The translations under genes were made by a program, and so were the position numbers. Below are positions 45,097 through 54,025 of a DNA stretch of 64,000 bases, piece by piece. The notes below the pieces were generated by a model that was given only the letters and a program-made list of their open reading frames with translations, was not told the DNA's origin and ran no database searches. Source of the DNA: CAWVWF01 sp963933885 (GTDB lineage: Bacteria > Bacteroidota > Bacteroidia > Flavobacteriales_C > GCA-002722245); assembly GCA_963933885.1 (NCBI GenBank), contig CAWVWF010000001.1, forward strand, positions 1-64,000, read 5' to 3'. The first letter of the stretch is position 1. Each line of letters begins with the position of its first letter.

Positions 45097-45848
45097 TAAT
45101 TCTTTTTTTCCGTTAATTGTTCACTAGTTTTTCCAAAACGTCGTTCTCTTCCTTGATAACAAATTAACGCATCGTATAAATCTTCCTCACGGAAGTCTGG
45201 CCATAATTTTGGCGTAAAATATAATTCTGAATAAGCCAATTGCCACAATAAAAAATTACTTATTCTATGTTCTCCTGATGTCCTAATCATTAATTCTGGA
45301 TCAGGAATATTTTTAGTATAGAGGGCGTTATCTATAGTTGATTCATTTATTGATTCCACATCAAGAGTACCATTCTTAACTTGTTCAACGATATTCTTAA
45401 CTGCTTCAGTCATTTCTGATTTTGCAGAATAACTTAAAGCTAAAACTAAAGTCATATGAGTATTATGGGCTGTATCATTTATGGCTGTCTGCAATTTCTC
45501 TTGAGCATTTTTAGGAAGACTACTTAAATCTCCAATTGCCATCAAACGAATTTTATTTTTGTTTAGTGTTTTAACTTCTTTTTTAATCGTATCAATTAAA
45601 AGATTCATTAAAGCATTAACCTCCAATTTAGGTCTGTTCCAATTTTCTGTAGAGAATGCATAAAGTGTAATAAACTTAATCCCAATCTTCGCACTTGCTT
45701 CTATAGTTGCTTGTACAGCCTTAACACCACTCTTGTGCCCGAAAATCCTAAGCTTACCTTTTTGTTTAGCCCAACGACCATTCCCATCCATGATGATTGC
45801 AACATGATTTGGAATATTATCCTTATTTACTTCTTCGAAAGACGCCAT
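45096..45848 (-). CDS. uppS: Undecaprenyl diphosphate synthase (isoprenyl transferase)
   Basis: UppS builds the C55 lipid carrier for peptidoglycan and surface polysaccharides. The 250-aa product has HVAIIMDGNGRWAK with catalytic Asp21, FGHKSGVKAV, YAFSTENWNRP and IRTSGEHRISNFLLWQLAYSE. All are diagnostic of the cis-prenyltransferase family. It is the first gene of the uppS-bamA-skp-skp operon, with a good promoter upstream. Confidence 0.96.
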   Translation of the reverse strand: MASFEEVNKDNIPNHVAIIMDGNGRWAKQKGKLRIFGHKSGVKAVQATIEASAKIGIKFITLYAFSTENWNRPKLEVNALMNLLIDTIKKEVKTLNKNKIRLMAIGDLSSLPKNAQEKLQTAINDTAHNTHMTLVLALSYSAKSEMTEAVKNIVEQVKNGTLDVESINESTIDNALYTKNIPDPELMIRTSGEHRISNFLLWQLAYSELYFTPKLWPDFREEDLYDALICYQGRERRFGKTSEQLTEKKN

Positions 45849-45876
45849 TAACTGAAAAATTCAACTTTTAAATGCA

Positions 45877-45907
45877 CAAAAATAAACTTTAATTAAATGA
45901 TCGACAA
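45877..45907 (-). promoter_or_regulatory. Predicted promoter of the uppS-bamA operon
   Basis: On the minus strand TTG (45907-45905), 20 bases, then TATTTTTG (45884-45877). The -33 part lies within the end of the preceding DUF6089 gene. Confidence 0.68.
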
Positions 45908-46686
45908 ATGTCTTTCTTTGATAGATTCACAAAAAGTGTTATTCCTGTAAAAATATACCAATCTTTTGAGTATTTATCGCCTCTTTTCATATCCCCAATA
46001 TCATCATATTCTGTAGAATTAGCAATGTTTTGTTGAGCTGTACTTCCTGAAGCAGATGTAGGGAGGTAAAAAGTACTTACATCATCCAAATAATCTGTAA
46101 ATGTTTTTCTAATTCCCCAATCCAAGGATAATCCAAAACGATTCATTCTAAATTTAACTCCTACTCCCATAGGTATGGTTAATAAATGTTTAGAATAAGA
46201 ACTTCCTTCGGTTTCCAAATTTGAAGTAGCTATACTTATTCCATTGTAATTTGCCTGCGGGTTATGATGCGCATAAGCAAATCCAAGATAACCATATGGT
46301 GAAACGATATGTGCTTGTCCATCTTTAGCTGAGAAGGGGAAAAAATTCAATTCTACAACACTACTAATTTCCATTATGTCTGATGTAAATGAAAAATTAC
46401 GACCTGTATTGAATGAACTATTACTATTTTGATCATTCCCTTCAATAGTCCCGAAAGTAAGTGCAAACTTAAAATTTAAACGTTGGTCATAATTATACCT
46501 AAGCATCGGCCCGTAAGCTAAATTTATAGGATAAAAATGATTCTTATTTATTTCTCCCAGATAATAAGACCCACCGCCAAATATACCAAGTTCCCAAGAA
46601 GAAAAGGTTGTTCCCAATTTACCATTGGCCTTACATGAGAAGCTAAGTAAAAAAATGAAAATGATATAGAAGAATTTATTTCTCAT
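45889..46686 (-). CDS. DUF6089-type outer-membrane beta-barrel protein (copy 1)
   Basis: This 265-aa exported protein has a signal peptide ending SFSCKANG; the Cys could also make it a lipoprotein. Barrel-like strands follow: WELGIFGGGSYYLGEINKNH, LAYGPMLRYNYDQRLNFKFAL and FGLSLDWGIRKTFTDYLDDVS. It shares the closing strand G-x-R-K-T-F-T-D-Y-x-D-D-V-S with the protein at 46745-47638, so the two are paralogues. The pair lies between the NAD kinase and uppS genes. Function unknown; probably outer membrane. Confidence 0.82.
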   Translation of the reverse strand: MRNKFFYIIFIFLLSFSCKANGKLGTTFSSWELGIFGGGSYYLGEINKNHFYPINLAYGPMLRYNYDQRLNFKFALTFGTIEGNDQNSNSSFNTGRNFSFTSDIMEISSVVELNFFPFSAKDGQAHIVSPYGYLGFAYAHHNPQANYNGISIATSNLETEGSSYSKHLLTIPMGVGVKFRMNRFGLSLDWGIRKTFTDYLDDVSTFYLPTSASGSTAQQNIANSTEYDDIGDMKRGDKYSKDWYIFTGITLFVNLSKKDICRSFN

Positions 46687-46690
46687 GCAT

Positions 46691-46722
46691 AAAAAAACCC
46701 AAACGTAGAAGTTTGGGTTTTT
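46691..46722 (-). terminator. Bidirectional-looking terminator between the DUF6089 paralogues
   Basis: An A-run, CCCAAAC (46698-46704), a 6-base loop and GTTTGGGTTTTT (46711-46722) form a 12-bp stem that includes the A/T runs. It lies 23 bases after the stop of the gene at 46745-47638 and just before the next gene's start. Confidence 0.8.
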
Positions 46723-46744
46723 AGTATTTTTAGTTCGTTTGTGA

Positions 46745-47638
46745 TTAACGGAATTTCGGCATACCAGTTCTTGAAGTCTTCAGCTTGTAATTCGCATTGA
46801 TCAACAAAAACATATATGAATCATTATCCGTAGGATCTCCTCTTTGCTGATAAGCTGCAGATCCAAGCCAAGTACCTCCAGTAGGATCAGCTGCTAAAGC
46901 TGCTGTTGATCCATATGCTGCTTGCAATTGATCATTTGGAAAATACGTAGTACTAACATCATCAATATAATCAGTAAATGTTTTTCTTAGTCCATATTCA
47001 ATTCCAACTAACCATCTTCTATCAACAGCCCATTTAAGACCTCCACCAACTGGAATTGCTAATTGAAATCTACTATATGGACTTCTAGTTGGAGATAAGT
47101 TTTGACCTTCTGTTCCTAAATCATATAAATTCTCCCAATTTCCAGCTACTTTTCCTTGTGGATTAAAGAAGAAACCTGCAATTCCGAAGAACCCATACGG
47201 GTATATTCCCATTTTCTTGATTCCCTTAACTCCTCTTAATTTAAACCTATGTCCTCTTTTTTCTTTTCTTAAGTAGAATTCAAAATTATATCCAACCTCT
47301 GCAATATGTGCTCTAAAGTTTAAATTTCTAGCTTGTCTTAATGGTTCGTCTGTTAATGCATCATCACCTGCAACCATTCCCCATGTTAATGTGAATTTTG
47401 AAGCTAACTGTGGTGTATGCTTAAACCTAAGTCCTACCATTAAAGAAGGACGAGTAGTTCTCATTTCCAAATCCTTCATATAATCAGTACCAACTTGATC
47501 AGCACCTCCTAATTCACCAAGGAAGTTAGAAACTCCTATTCCGTAAATAGCTTCCCATCTAAAACGCTTCCATCTCTGGGCGTCAGCTCCTAAAGAAGCT
47601 CCGATAAGTATAACGAGTAATAGTACTTTTACCTTCAT
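46745..47638 (-). CDS. DUF6089-type outer-membrane beta-barrel protein (copy 2)
   Basis: The start at 47638 gives MKVKVLLLVILIGASLGADAQ as signal peptide; an in-frame start at 47671 would lie in the promoter. The 297-aa product has strands AIYGIGVSNFLGELGGADQV, PSLMVGLRFKHTPQLASKF, AEVGYNFEFYLRKE and GIEYGLRKTFTDYIDDVST. It is paralogous to the downstream gene and longer by about 30 residues because of an insertion before YQQRGDPTDND. Its function is unknown; the family is widespread in Bacteroidota and usually lies near bamA. Confidence 0.85.
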   Translation of the reverse strand: MKVKVLLLVILIGASLGADAQRWKRFRWEAIYGIGVSNFLGELGGADQVGTDYMKDLEMRTTRPSLMVGLRFKHTPQLASKFTLTWGMVAGDDALTDEPLRQARNLNFRAHIAEVGYNFEFYLRKEKRGHRFKLRGVKGIKKMGIYPYGFFGIAGFFFNPQGKVAGNWENLYDLGTEGQNLSPTRSPYSRFQLAIPVGGGLKWAVDRRWLVGIEYGLRKTFTDYIDDVSTTYFPNDQLQAAYGSTAALAADPTGGTWLGSAAYQQRGDPTDNDSYMFLLINANYKLKTSRTGMPKFR

Positions 47639-47668
47639 TTTCAGTTGTTTTAACACACTTAGAACAAA

Positions 47669-47699
47669 CAAATATATAGTATGTTATCATCTAAGCCAA
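47669..47699 (-). promoter_or_regulatory. Predicted promoter of the DUF6089 gene (copy 2)
   Basis: On the minus strand TTG (47699-47697), 20 bases, then TATATTTG (47676-47669), 31 bases before the start at 47638. It is a full consensus match and rules out the upstream start at 47671. Confidence 0.68.
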
Positions 47700-47720
47700 A
47701 TTGTAAGAACATTTATCTAC

Positions 47721-48602
47721 TTAGTTCCTAGTATCCAAGCCCCAGCTTAACTTATTTCTTATGGTTGTAAAAAATGAATGTTCAGGTGTTCTAACAACAT
47801 TCATGTAAAATTCTCCATTCTCAATAACTAGTTCTTCATCAATTTTAATTGGCTCACTACGTGCATCTAACGCTACTAAAAACTCATCATCCCTTCCTTC
47901 TAACTTTAAAGTTATTTTCTTGTTATCAGGAATAATTAATGGTCGTACATTTAAATTATGTGGTGCAATTGGAGTAATAATAAACACTTCACTCCCTGGC
48001 ATTACAATCGGCCCAGAACAACTAAGATTATACCCTGTAGAACCAGTTGGAGTTGAAATTATTAAACCATCTGCCCAATAAGAGTTTAAATAATCGTCAT
48101 TTACATATGCGTGTATAATCATCATAGAGGAAGAATCTTTTTTATGCACCGTAACTTCGTTCAATGCATAATTAATATCTCCAAAATGATTAGCCTTAGT
48201 TGTTAATTTTAAAACACTCCGCTTATCGTATTTAATGTTTCCTTTTAATATTTCAGATAGAGGGGCTTTTACCTCTTCAGTTGAAATACTCGATAAAAAA
48301 CCTAATCGTCCAGTGTTAATTCCAAATACTGGCACTCCTGAATTCCTCACAATAGATAAAGAATCCAATATTGATCCATCTCCTCCCAAACAAATTAAAA
48401 GATCAAAGTTTGTAATTTCATCCGAATAAGAAAATTTACCAAAACCTTCTACTCCTACTACATTCCCTTTCATTTGCTTGTACAAACCTGAGTATATACA
48501 AACCTCTTTTAAATTAGTATGTGATTTTAAATAATCAAATAAATTTTGAAAGGTAGTTAGTTTATCAGGATTGAATTTTATACCGTAAATCGCAATTTTC
48601 AT
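47721..48602 (-). CDS. nadK: NAD kinase
   Basis: NadK phosphorylates NAD to NADP with ATP or polyphosphate. The 293-aa product has LLICLGGDGSILDS (GGDGS at residues 73-77), FGINTGRLGFLSS and the second conserved block YWADGLIISTPTGSTGYNLSCSGPI. The length is standard. It follows the BamA/TamA-like gene at 48642 by 39 bases and is probably in the same unit as the CBS gene. Confidence 0.96.
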   Translation of the reverse strand: MKIAIYGIKFNPDKLTTFQNLFDYLKSHTNLKEVCIYSGLYKQMKGNVVGVEGFGKFSYSDEITNFDLLICLGGDGSILDSLSIVRNSGVPVFGINTGRLGFLSSISTEEVKAPLSEILKGNIKYDKRSVLKLTTKANHFGDINYALNEVTVHKKDSSSMMIIHAYVNDDYLNSYWADGLIISTPTGSTGYNLSCSGPIVMPGSEVFIITPIAPHNLNVRPLIIPDNKKITLKLEGRDDEFLVALDARSEPIKIDEELVIENGEFYMNVVRTPEHSFFTTIRNKLSWGLDTRN

Positions 48603-48641
48603 AGAAATCTATTTGGATGGTTTTACAACAATAAGCAAAAA

Positions 48642-50015
48642 TTAAATAGGCGCAACAAAATTTAAATAAAATCCTGCCAACCCATCTTTGTTAATCGACA
48701 CTTCCGTTCGAATTACCATATCATAATAAGAAACCCAATCAAAACCTGTCCCGACTCCCCAAAGTAATTTATTATTTAAAGAATTTCCACTATTTTTTTG
48801 ATGCACATATCCAAAATCTGAATAAATATTCCAATACATAGCAAAGTGGGCTTTACTAAACTTCTTCCATTTCCGTATTAACGGTAATGTGAATTCCTTT
48901 GGTGCCACAAGTTGAAACTTATAATTTGTTTTTGCCAAAAATGAAGCTTGTCCAAAAACTACATATGGCTCGTAACCTCTTACATATTCATGGAATCCGA
49001 GTCCTGATTGAAAACGAAAAGGAATATCTTTTTGAGTAAAAACATTCATGTAAGCTCCTCCGGCTACAAAATGCCGCTTTTTAAGATGCTTATATAATCT
49101 GAAATTAGATGTAACCCGTGTTACAAACAAATCTGATTTATCAATACTCCCTAATCCAAACTGACGTACGCGAAAATCGAAAAAATGTCCTGTTAGAGGG
49201 TAGTTTTTACTAAACCTTTTATCAATTTTACACCAATACATTAAGGCTATATATTTTAAAGATCCATCAGTATTTCCAAAATATGCTACGCTATTATCAT
49301 TTAATTCATGCGCACTAGATAGATCCTTAAATTCGATTGCAAAAGTTTGTAAATTATAAAACCCAGACCTTAATGTGAATTCAACCAATGCACTAAATTC
49401 ATTAAAAATAATATCTGAATCATTTTTAATGTAATTCATTTCATTATTTTCCACCCCAGAAAAAATTTCATTTTGAGTTCCATAACTTGCCCCAATCTTC
49501 AATCCTCCACGTTGATTTTTTGTTAAATACGGTATTTGATATTTAAATCCTATTTTTTTTGTAAACCCATAATAGAATTGACCTTGAAGGGTTTGATTTA
49601 AACCTAAAAAGTTATTCCTGTTTACAATTAATCCATATTCAATCCGAGAAAAGTTTTTGGTTTTCCACCACTCCGAAAAGTTTCTGTCTTGAAATTTTAT
49701 AACAACCTGAGGCCACAAGTACCACCGTTCTTGTAATTTAATTCTTGCAACCCACATTCCAAGAGTATCAACAAATACTACTTTTGTAAAGTTAAATAGA
49801 GATGTGTTTAGCAAGTTGTTTTCCGCATCAGATACATATTTAGCAGTATCAGAAAACAGTATTGTATCTTGAACTGAAAAGGATACTTCCCTTAGAATAA
49901 TTCGTTTCTTGGTTGTTTTATTTCCTGAGATTTCAATCTTTGATAAAACAAAAGAATCTTGCCCGATTACATTAAAGGATAAAAAAACAACTATTAAAAC
50001 GAGTATACCTCGCAC
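48642..50015 (-). CDS. BamA/TamA-like outer-membrane protein with one POTRA domain
   Basis: This 457-aa exported protein (signal MRGILVLIVVFLSFNVIGQ) opens with a POTRA-like domain (FVLSKIEISGNKTTKKRIIL, about 20-110). The rest looks like an Omp85-type barrel: WYLWPQVVIKFQDRNFSEWW, LKIGASYGTQNE, FRQFGLGS-type strands and LGFHEYVRGYEPYVVFGQAS, where VRGYEP resembles the conserved VRGY/F loop. It is half the size of BamA. It sits between the CBS gene (2-base gap) and NAD kinase. A role in outer-membrane or T9SS cargo assembly is possible but unproven. Confidence 0.8.
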   Translation of the reverse strand: MRGILVLIVVFLSFNVIGQDSFVLSKIEISGNKTTKKRIILREVSFSVQDTILFSDTAKYVSDAENNLLNTSLFNFTKVVFVDTLGMWVARIKLQERWYLWPQVVIKFQDRNFSEWWKTKNFSRIEYGLIVNRNNFLGLNQTLQGQFYYGFTKKIGFKYQIPYLTKNQRGGLKIGASYGTQNEIFSGVENNEMNYIKNDSDIIFNEFSALVEFTLRSGFYNLQTFAIEFKDLSSAHELNDNSVAYFGNTDGSLKYIALMYWCKIDKRFSKNYPLTGHFFDFRVRQFGLGSIDKSDLFVTRVTSNFRLYKHLKKRHFVAGGAYMNVFTQKDIPFRFQSGLGFHEYVRGYEPYVVFGQASFLAKTNYKFQLVAPKEFTLPLIRKWKKFSKAHFAMYWNIYSDFGYVHQKNSGNSLNNKLLWGVGTGFDWVSYYDMVIRTEVSINKDGLAGFYLNFVAPI

Positions 50016-50017
50016 AA

Positions 50018-50680
50018 CTAGATATTTAAATACTTCATAAATTGATCATAGCGACGTTCTAAATCTTCATCGTGTATACTTTGATGAAACGATGCCTTCA
50101 CTTCGTAATCATATCTATTAAAAGCTGCAATTATAGAAGTTAAATCAGACTTATTTGTTTTAACAATTAGTTCAATTTTTAATGAATCTTCTTGAGCTGA
50201 AATATATGATGATAAAATTTTCGCATTATCATCTTCAATAATATGTGCAACTTGAGCCAAAGAATAATCTCTAGCATTTAGTGCTAAAATAATAATACCT
50301 CCTGCGACATTTGCATTTGTGATTTTTGTAAATTCACTTGCCAAATCTTGAATTGAAATTACGCCTAGATATTGTTCTTTAACATCCAATACAGGAACAA
50401 CACTTAAATTGAATTCACTAATTAATGCAATGATTTCATAAGAATGACTAAATCCATTAACATATGGTCTAGTTAAATTTGGCTTTGTTTCGTTTAAAGG
50501 AAGAGAATCATCATCCAAATCATAAATCTCATTATCAGAAATCAAACCGCGATATTCTCCAGCCTCAACGACTGCAAGATGTGAAACACGATTTTCATCC
50601 ATAATTTCCAATGCTTTCGAACCAGAATCGGTACAAGAGATTGATGGAATATGAAGTGATATTATTTCTTTCGCTATCAA
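50018..50680 (-). CDS. CBS-domain protein, probable TTG start
   Basis: This is a cytoplasmic protein with two CBS motifs (about residues 5-125; HIPSISCTDSGSKALEIMDE, NRVSHLAVVEAGEYRGLISD, LSVVPVLDVKEQYLGVISIQ). A C-terminal ACT-like region follows (IILALNARDYSLAQVAHIIE). CBS pairs bind adenosyl ligands, but the target is unknown. No ATG exists near the N-terminus. The TTG at 50725 falls inside the predicted -7 box (50723-50730), so I place the start at TTG 50680, giving an initial (M)IAKEIISLHIP. The neighbouring TamA-like gene follows after 2 bases. Confidence 0.82.
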   Translation of the reverse strand: MIAKEIISLHIPSISCTDSGSKALEIMDENRVSHLAVVEAGEYRGLISDNEIYDLDDDSLPLNETKPNLTRPYVNGFSHSYEIIALISEFNLSVVPVLDVKEQYLGVISIQDLASEFTKITNANVAGGIIILALNARDYSLAQVAHIIEDDNAKILSSYISAQEDSLKIELIVKTNKSDLTSIIAAFNRYDYEVKASFHQSIHDEDLERRYDQFMKYLNI

Positions 50681-50722
50681 TTTAAATTTCGTTAAATGAT
50701 TTTTATAAAACTTTACGCTATT

Positions 50723-50753
50723 CAAAAGTAGTATTTTTTTAGCTTTGCATCAT
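50723..50753 (-). promoter_or_regulatory. Predicted promoter of the CBS gene
   Basis: On the minus strand ATG (50753-50751), 20 bases, then TACTTTTG (50730-50723). It overlaps head-on with the pdxJ promoter region. Confidence 0.5.
50740..50747 (+). promoter_or_regulatory. Predicted -7 element of pdxJ
   Basis: TAGCTTTG matches TAnnTTTG, 24 bases before the ATG at 50772. No clear TTG at -33; the upstream bases are shared with the CBS promoter. Confidence 0.5.
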
Positions 50754-50771
50754 TATTTTAATAGATTATCA

Positions 50772-51494
50772 ATGACTGTACTTAGCGTTAATATTAATAA
50801 AATTGCAACTCTTAGAAATTCTAGAGGAGGAGATACACCTAATTTAATTGAGGTTGCATTAGATTGTGAGCGCTTTGGTGCTCAAGGGATCACTGTTCAC
50901 CCTCGCCCAGATGAACGTCACATTAAATATCAAGATGTTAAGGAATTAAAACCTCTTTTAACAACTGAATTTAATATTGAAGGCTATCCAAACAAAGGTT
51001 TTAATGAGTTGGTTATTGCAAATAAACCTGCTCAAGTAACACTCGTTCCTGACCCGCCAAATGCAATTACAAGTAATGCAGGTTGGGATGTCCAATCGAA
51101 TTTTGAATTTTTATCAAATACAGTGAAGGCTTTTCAAGCAGAAGGCATTAGAGTTTCGTTGTTTGTTGAAACTGATAAGACTCAAATTGAATGGGCAAAG
51201 AAAACGGGAGCTGAGCGTATTGAATTATATACAGAAGATTACGCTAAGAATTTCACAATCGACAAGTTCAGTGCAATTGCTCCATATAAGGAAGCAGCTG
51301 AATATGCACATGAAATTGGATTAGAAATAAATGCTGGACATGATTTGAATCTTGAAAACTTAAACTTTTTCGCAAAAGAAATTCCATTTTTGAAAGAAGT
51401 ATCCATTGGTCATGCACTTATTGCAGATGCTTTATACTTAGGATTGGAAAATACAGTTCAATTATATCGTCGTGCTTTAAATACTGAAGAATGA
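50772..51494 (+). CDS. pdxJ: Pyridoxine 5'-phosphate synthase
   Basis: PdxJ makes pyridoxine phosphate from 1-deoxyxylulose-5-phosphate and aminoacetone phosphate in the DXP-dependent vitamin B6 pathway. The 240-aa product begins [20 protein letters not shown] and has [29 protein letters not shown] and [14 protein letters not shown]. The ATG at 50772 is chosen over a TTG at 50745, which overlaps the -7 element. It overlaps the next gene by four bases (ATGA). Confidence 0.95.
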   Translation: MTVLSVNINKIATLRNSRGGDTPNLIEVALDCERFGAQGITVHPRPDERHIKYQDVKELKPLLTTEFNIEGYPNKGFNELVIANKPAQVTLVPDPPNAITSNAGWDVQSNFEFLSNTVKAFQAEGIRVSLFVETDKTQIEWAKKTGAERIELYTEDYAKNFTIDKFSAIAPYKEAAEYAHEIGLEINAGHDLNLENLNFFAKEIPFLKEVSIGHALIADALYLGLENTVQLYRRALNTEE

Positions 51495-52255
51495 GTTTGA
51501 ATTATAAAAAATACGGAGAAGGAAGTACAACTTTAATCATATTACATGGTTTGTTTGGTTCGTTAGATAACTGGCAAACCCTAGGGAAAAGGTTTGGAGA
51601 ACACTTTACAACTTATATCATTGATCAAAGAAACCATGGAAAGTCACCTCATCTTGACACACACAATTATCAAGAAATGGCTAATGATTTAAATGAATTG
51701 ATGGATGAGCTTAATGTTGAGGACGCGTATATCATTGGTCATTCTATGGGCGGAAAAACTGCGATGCAATTCTCAATTGAGCAACCTCATCGCGTACGAA
51801 AAATGATAATTGTTGACATTGCTCCTAAATATTATGCTCCACATCACCAGGATATAATTGGCGCATTAGAATCTATTGATTTTAATATAGATAACGACAG
51901 GAAATTAGTTCAGGAAAAAATTGCTCAGAAAATAAACAACCCAGGTGTAATCCAATTCTTAATGAAGGGATTAACATGGGTAACAAAAGAACAACTTGGA
52001 TGGAAATTCAATTTGAAAGTTTTAAGTGAGCAAATTGAAAACATAGGTGAAGAACTTACAGGCCATGCTTATTTCACTAATCCTACTTTATTTATAAGAG
52101 GAGAAAAATCAGATTATATAACAGATGATGATCTTGACATCATTGAAGAAGCCTTCCCTATGGCTCAGCATGTAACAATTGAAAACGCTGGGCATTGGTT
52201 ACACGCTGAAAATCCAAATCAATTTTTTGATGAAGTAATAACATTTTTAAAATAG
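51491..52255 (+). CDS. Alpha/beta hydrolase (YbfF-like esterase)
   Basis: This 254-aa alpha/beta-fold hydrolase has the oxyanion region [23 protein letters not shown], the nucleophile elbow GHSMGG (Ser85) and [12 protein letters not shown] (catalytic His235). The combination HGLFGS plus D-x-RNHG-x-S matches the YbfF-type acyl-esterase subgroup. There is no signal peptide, so it is cytoplasmic. Its start overlaps the pdxJ stop, so translation is coupled. The physiological substrate is unknown. Confidence 0.9.
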   Translation: MSLNYKKYGEGSTTLIILHGLFGSLDNWQTLGKRFGEHFTTYIIDQRNHGKSPHLDTHNYQEMANDLNELMDELNVEDAYIIGHSMGGKTAMQFSIEQPHRVRKMIIVDIAPKYYAPHHQDIIGALESIDFNIDNDRKLVQEKIAQKINNPGVIQFLMKGLTWVTKEQLGWKFNLKVLSEQIENIGEELTGHAYFTNPTLFIRGEKSDYITDDDLDIIEEAFPMAQHVTIENAGHWLHAENPNQFFDEVITFLK

Positions 52256-52298
52256 CATGGGATAATTGCGGAAGTTCCTTAACTTCATGCTTCGAAAT

Positions 52299-53024
52299 AT
52301 GTCTGACACTTTAATCATCATACCAACTTATAATGAAATCGAGAATATCGAGGATATTCTTCGTATCGTATTTTCATTAGATAAAGAATATCATGTTCTT
52401 ATTGTTGATGATGGTTCACCTGATGGGACTGCCGATGCTGTTAAAAAGTTGCAAACTGAGTTTACTGGAAAACTTCATATAGAAGAAAGAAAAGGAAAAC
52501 TTGGATTAGGGACTGCTTATATTCATGGTTTTAAATGGGCATTAGCTCGAGAATATGATTTTATTATTGAAATGGATGCAGATTTTTCTCATCCTCCAAC
52601 TTCATTAATTGATTTATATAATGCTTGTAAAATTGAAGGTGGTGATCTTGCCGTTGGATCAAGATATGTTAGTGGAGTAAACGTTGTGAATTGGCCAATG
52701 AGTCGTGTTTTAATGAGTTATTTCGCCTCTATGTATGTTCGATGGGTAACACGGATGAATGTTAGAGACACAACTGCTGGGTTTGTATGTTACCACAGAA
52801 GAGTTTTAGAAAGAATAAACTTAGACAATATTAATTTTGTTGGTTATGCATTTCAAATTGAGATGAAGTTCACGTCATGGAAATTAGGTTTTGAGATTAA
52901 AGAAGTTCCAATCATTTTTACAGATCGTAAAAAAGGACAATCAAAAATGAGTTCCTCTATTTTTAAAGAAGCCATTTTCGGTGTTCTATTCATGAAAATA
53001 AAATCATGGTTTAGAAAGTATTAA
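52299..53024 (+). CDS. Polyprenol-phosphate mannosyltransferase-like GT2 glycosyltransferase
   Basis: This 241-aa GT2 enzyme resembles dolichol/polyprenol-phosphate mannose synthase (DPM1). It has LIIIPTYNEIENIEDIL, IVDDGSPDGTADAV, RKGKLGLGTAYIHGFKWAL, EMDADFSHPPTSL (DxD) and AGFVCYHRRVLE. It lacks C-terminal membrane helices, as in the short DPM1 class. The start is set at ATG 52299 (MSDTLIIIP); in-frame codons upstream back to 52266 would add a poor N-terminus. It is third in a run with pdxJ and the hydrolase. The acceptor is probably undecaprenyl phosphate. Confidence 0.9.
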   Translation: MSDTLIIIPTYNEIENIEDILRIVFSLDKEYHVLIVDDGSPDGTADAVKKLQTEFTGKLHIEERKGKLGLGTAYIHGFKWALAREYDFIIEMDADFSHPPTSLIDLYNACKIEGGDLAVGSRYVSGVNVVNWPMSRVLMSYFASMYVRWVTRMNVRDTTAGFVCYHRRVLERINLDNINFVGYAFQIEMKFTSWKLGFEIKEVPIIFTDRKKGQSKMSSSIFKEAIFGVLFMKIKSWFRKY

Positions 53025-53099
53025 GAAACTTTCGATTAGACTTATTACAAATTTCACGGTACGCAAATAAATGTACAAGCTATTCCATAGCTTTATAAG

Positions 53100-53861
53100 A
53101 TGAAAAAAATATTACTGGGATTTAGTTTAATGTTAACAAGTGCTGTTTTTGCAGATAGCAATGATAATTTTAATATTGTAAAAACAAATCAAACTGTAAC
53201 GATCGATGGTAATTTAAATGAATGGGGAGCAATTCCTAAAACTTCTAGTTTTTCGAACCACTCAACGGGAGCGAAAGGTACCGCAGGAGTATTCGCTCAA
53301 ATGATGTGGGATGATAATAATTTATACATTGCTTTCACTGTTACAGATTCAGACATTACTGCTAATCACGTTAACCAAGATGATAATCTATTCGATAATG
53401 ATGATCTAGTTGAAATGTTTTTTGATTTTGATGGGACTGGAAAAAATTATTTAGAATTAGGTGTTTCTGCAACAGGTGTAAACTACGATTTTAATATAAC
53501 CTGTCCCGGAACAGGTGGTTGTGGTTCATGGAATTCAGATGGTATTTGGGATATTACTGGTTTAGATTCTAAAACTATCTTCAATGGAACTATTAATAAT
53601 AATTCGGATGTAGACACCGGTTATACAGTAGAGATAAAAATACCTTTAAGTAGTTTATCTAATATGATCGGAGGAAATTATACTACAGTACAAGAAGGGA
53701 CTACTTGGAGAGGAAACCTTTTCACAATTAATTATGATACAGGAGCTGGGAAACTTGCTGGAACTGATTTTCTTTCATGGAGTAATGTAGGGTCTCATGG
53801 GTTTCATCAACCTCCTCAATTTGCAACTTTTACATTCGGTGCATTATCAGTTGGGAATTAA
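53100..53861 (+). CDS. Secreted CBM9-like carbohydrate-binding protein
   Basis: This 253-aa exported protein has a signal peptide (MKKILLGFSLMLTSAVFA). A domain of about residues 28-248 has the CBM9/DOMON-like start VTIDGNLNEWGAIPKTSSF, then MMWDDNNLYIAFTVTDSDI, FDNDDLVEMFFDFDGTGKNY and a closing FLSWSNVGSHGFHQPPQFATF. It lacks a T9SS tail, yet the bases after its tandem stops (TAA TAG) encode, in the same frame, a tail-like peptide (53865-54017). It may therefore now be periplasmic or released differently. The ligand is unknown. Confidence 0.85.
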   Translation: MKKILLGFSLMLTSAVFADSNDNFNIVKTNQTVTIDGNLNEWGAIPKTSSFSNHSTGAKGTAGVFAQMMWDDNNLYIAFTVTDSDITANHVNQDDNLFDNDDLVEMFFDFDGTGKNYLELGVSATGVNYDFNITCPGTGGCGSWNSDGIWDITGLDSKTIFNGTINNNSDVDTGYTVEIKIPLSSLSNMIGGNYTTVQEGTTWRGNLFTINYDTGAGKLAGTDFLSWSNVGSHGFHQPPQFATFTFGALSVGN

Positions 53862-54017
53862 TAGGTTACCAACCCTAACATAGCAGTTCAAAAGTTAAGT
53901 GAGTACAATTATCAAATCACTTCAAATGAAGCTTTTTCAACAAGAGTGTTTAACACTTTAGGAAACGTGATTTTCTTGAAACAATTCAGAAGTATGTCAA
54001 AACTGTTGAGAAGATAA
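53862..54017 (+). pseudogene. In-frame decayed T9SS sorting-domain remnant
   Basis: The frame of the CBM9-like gene continues after TAA TAG for 50 codons to TAA at 54015-54017. It includes NPNIAVQKLSEYNYQITSNE, then STRVFNTLGNVIFLKQF and finally KLLRR. PN near the start, V-x-N-x-L-G-N-V-I in the middle and a basic K-L-x-x-R end are the landmarks of T9SS type A tails. It is about 25 residues shorter than usual and lacks the G-x-Y strand. Confidence 0.6.
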
Positions 54018-54025
54018 TTAACAAT

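Noticed and set aside
47641..47671. Longer N-terminus of the DUF6089 protein from 47671
   Set aside because: The codon lies within the predicted -7 element (47669-47676) and the signal peptide starts at 47638.
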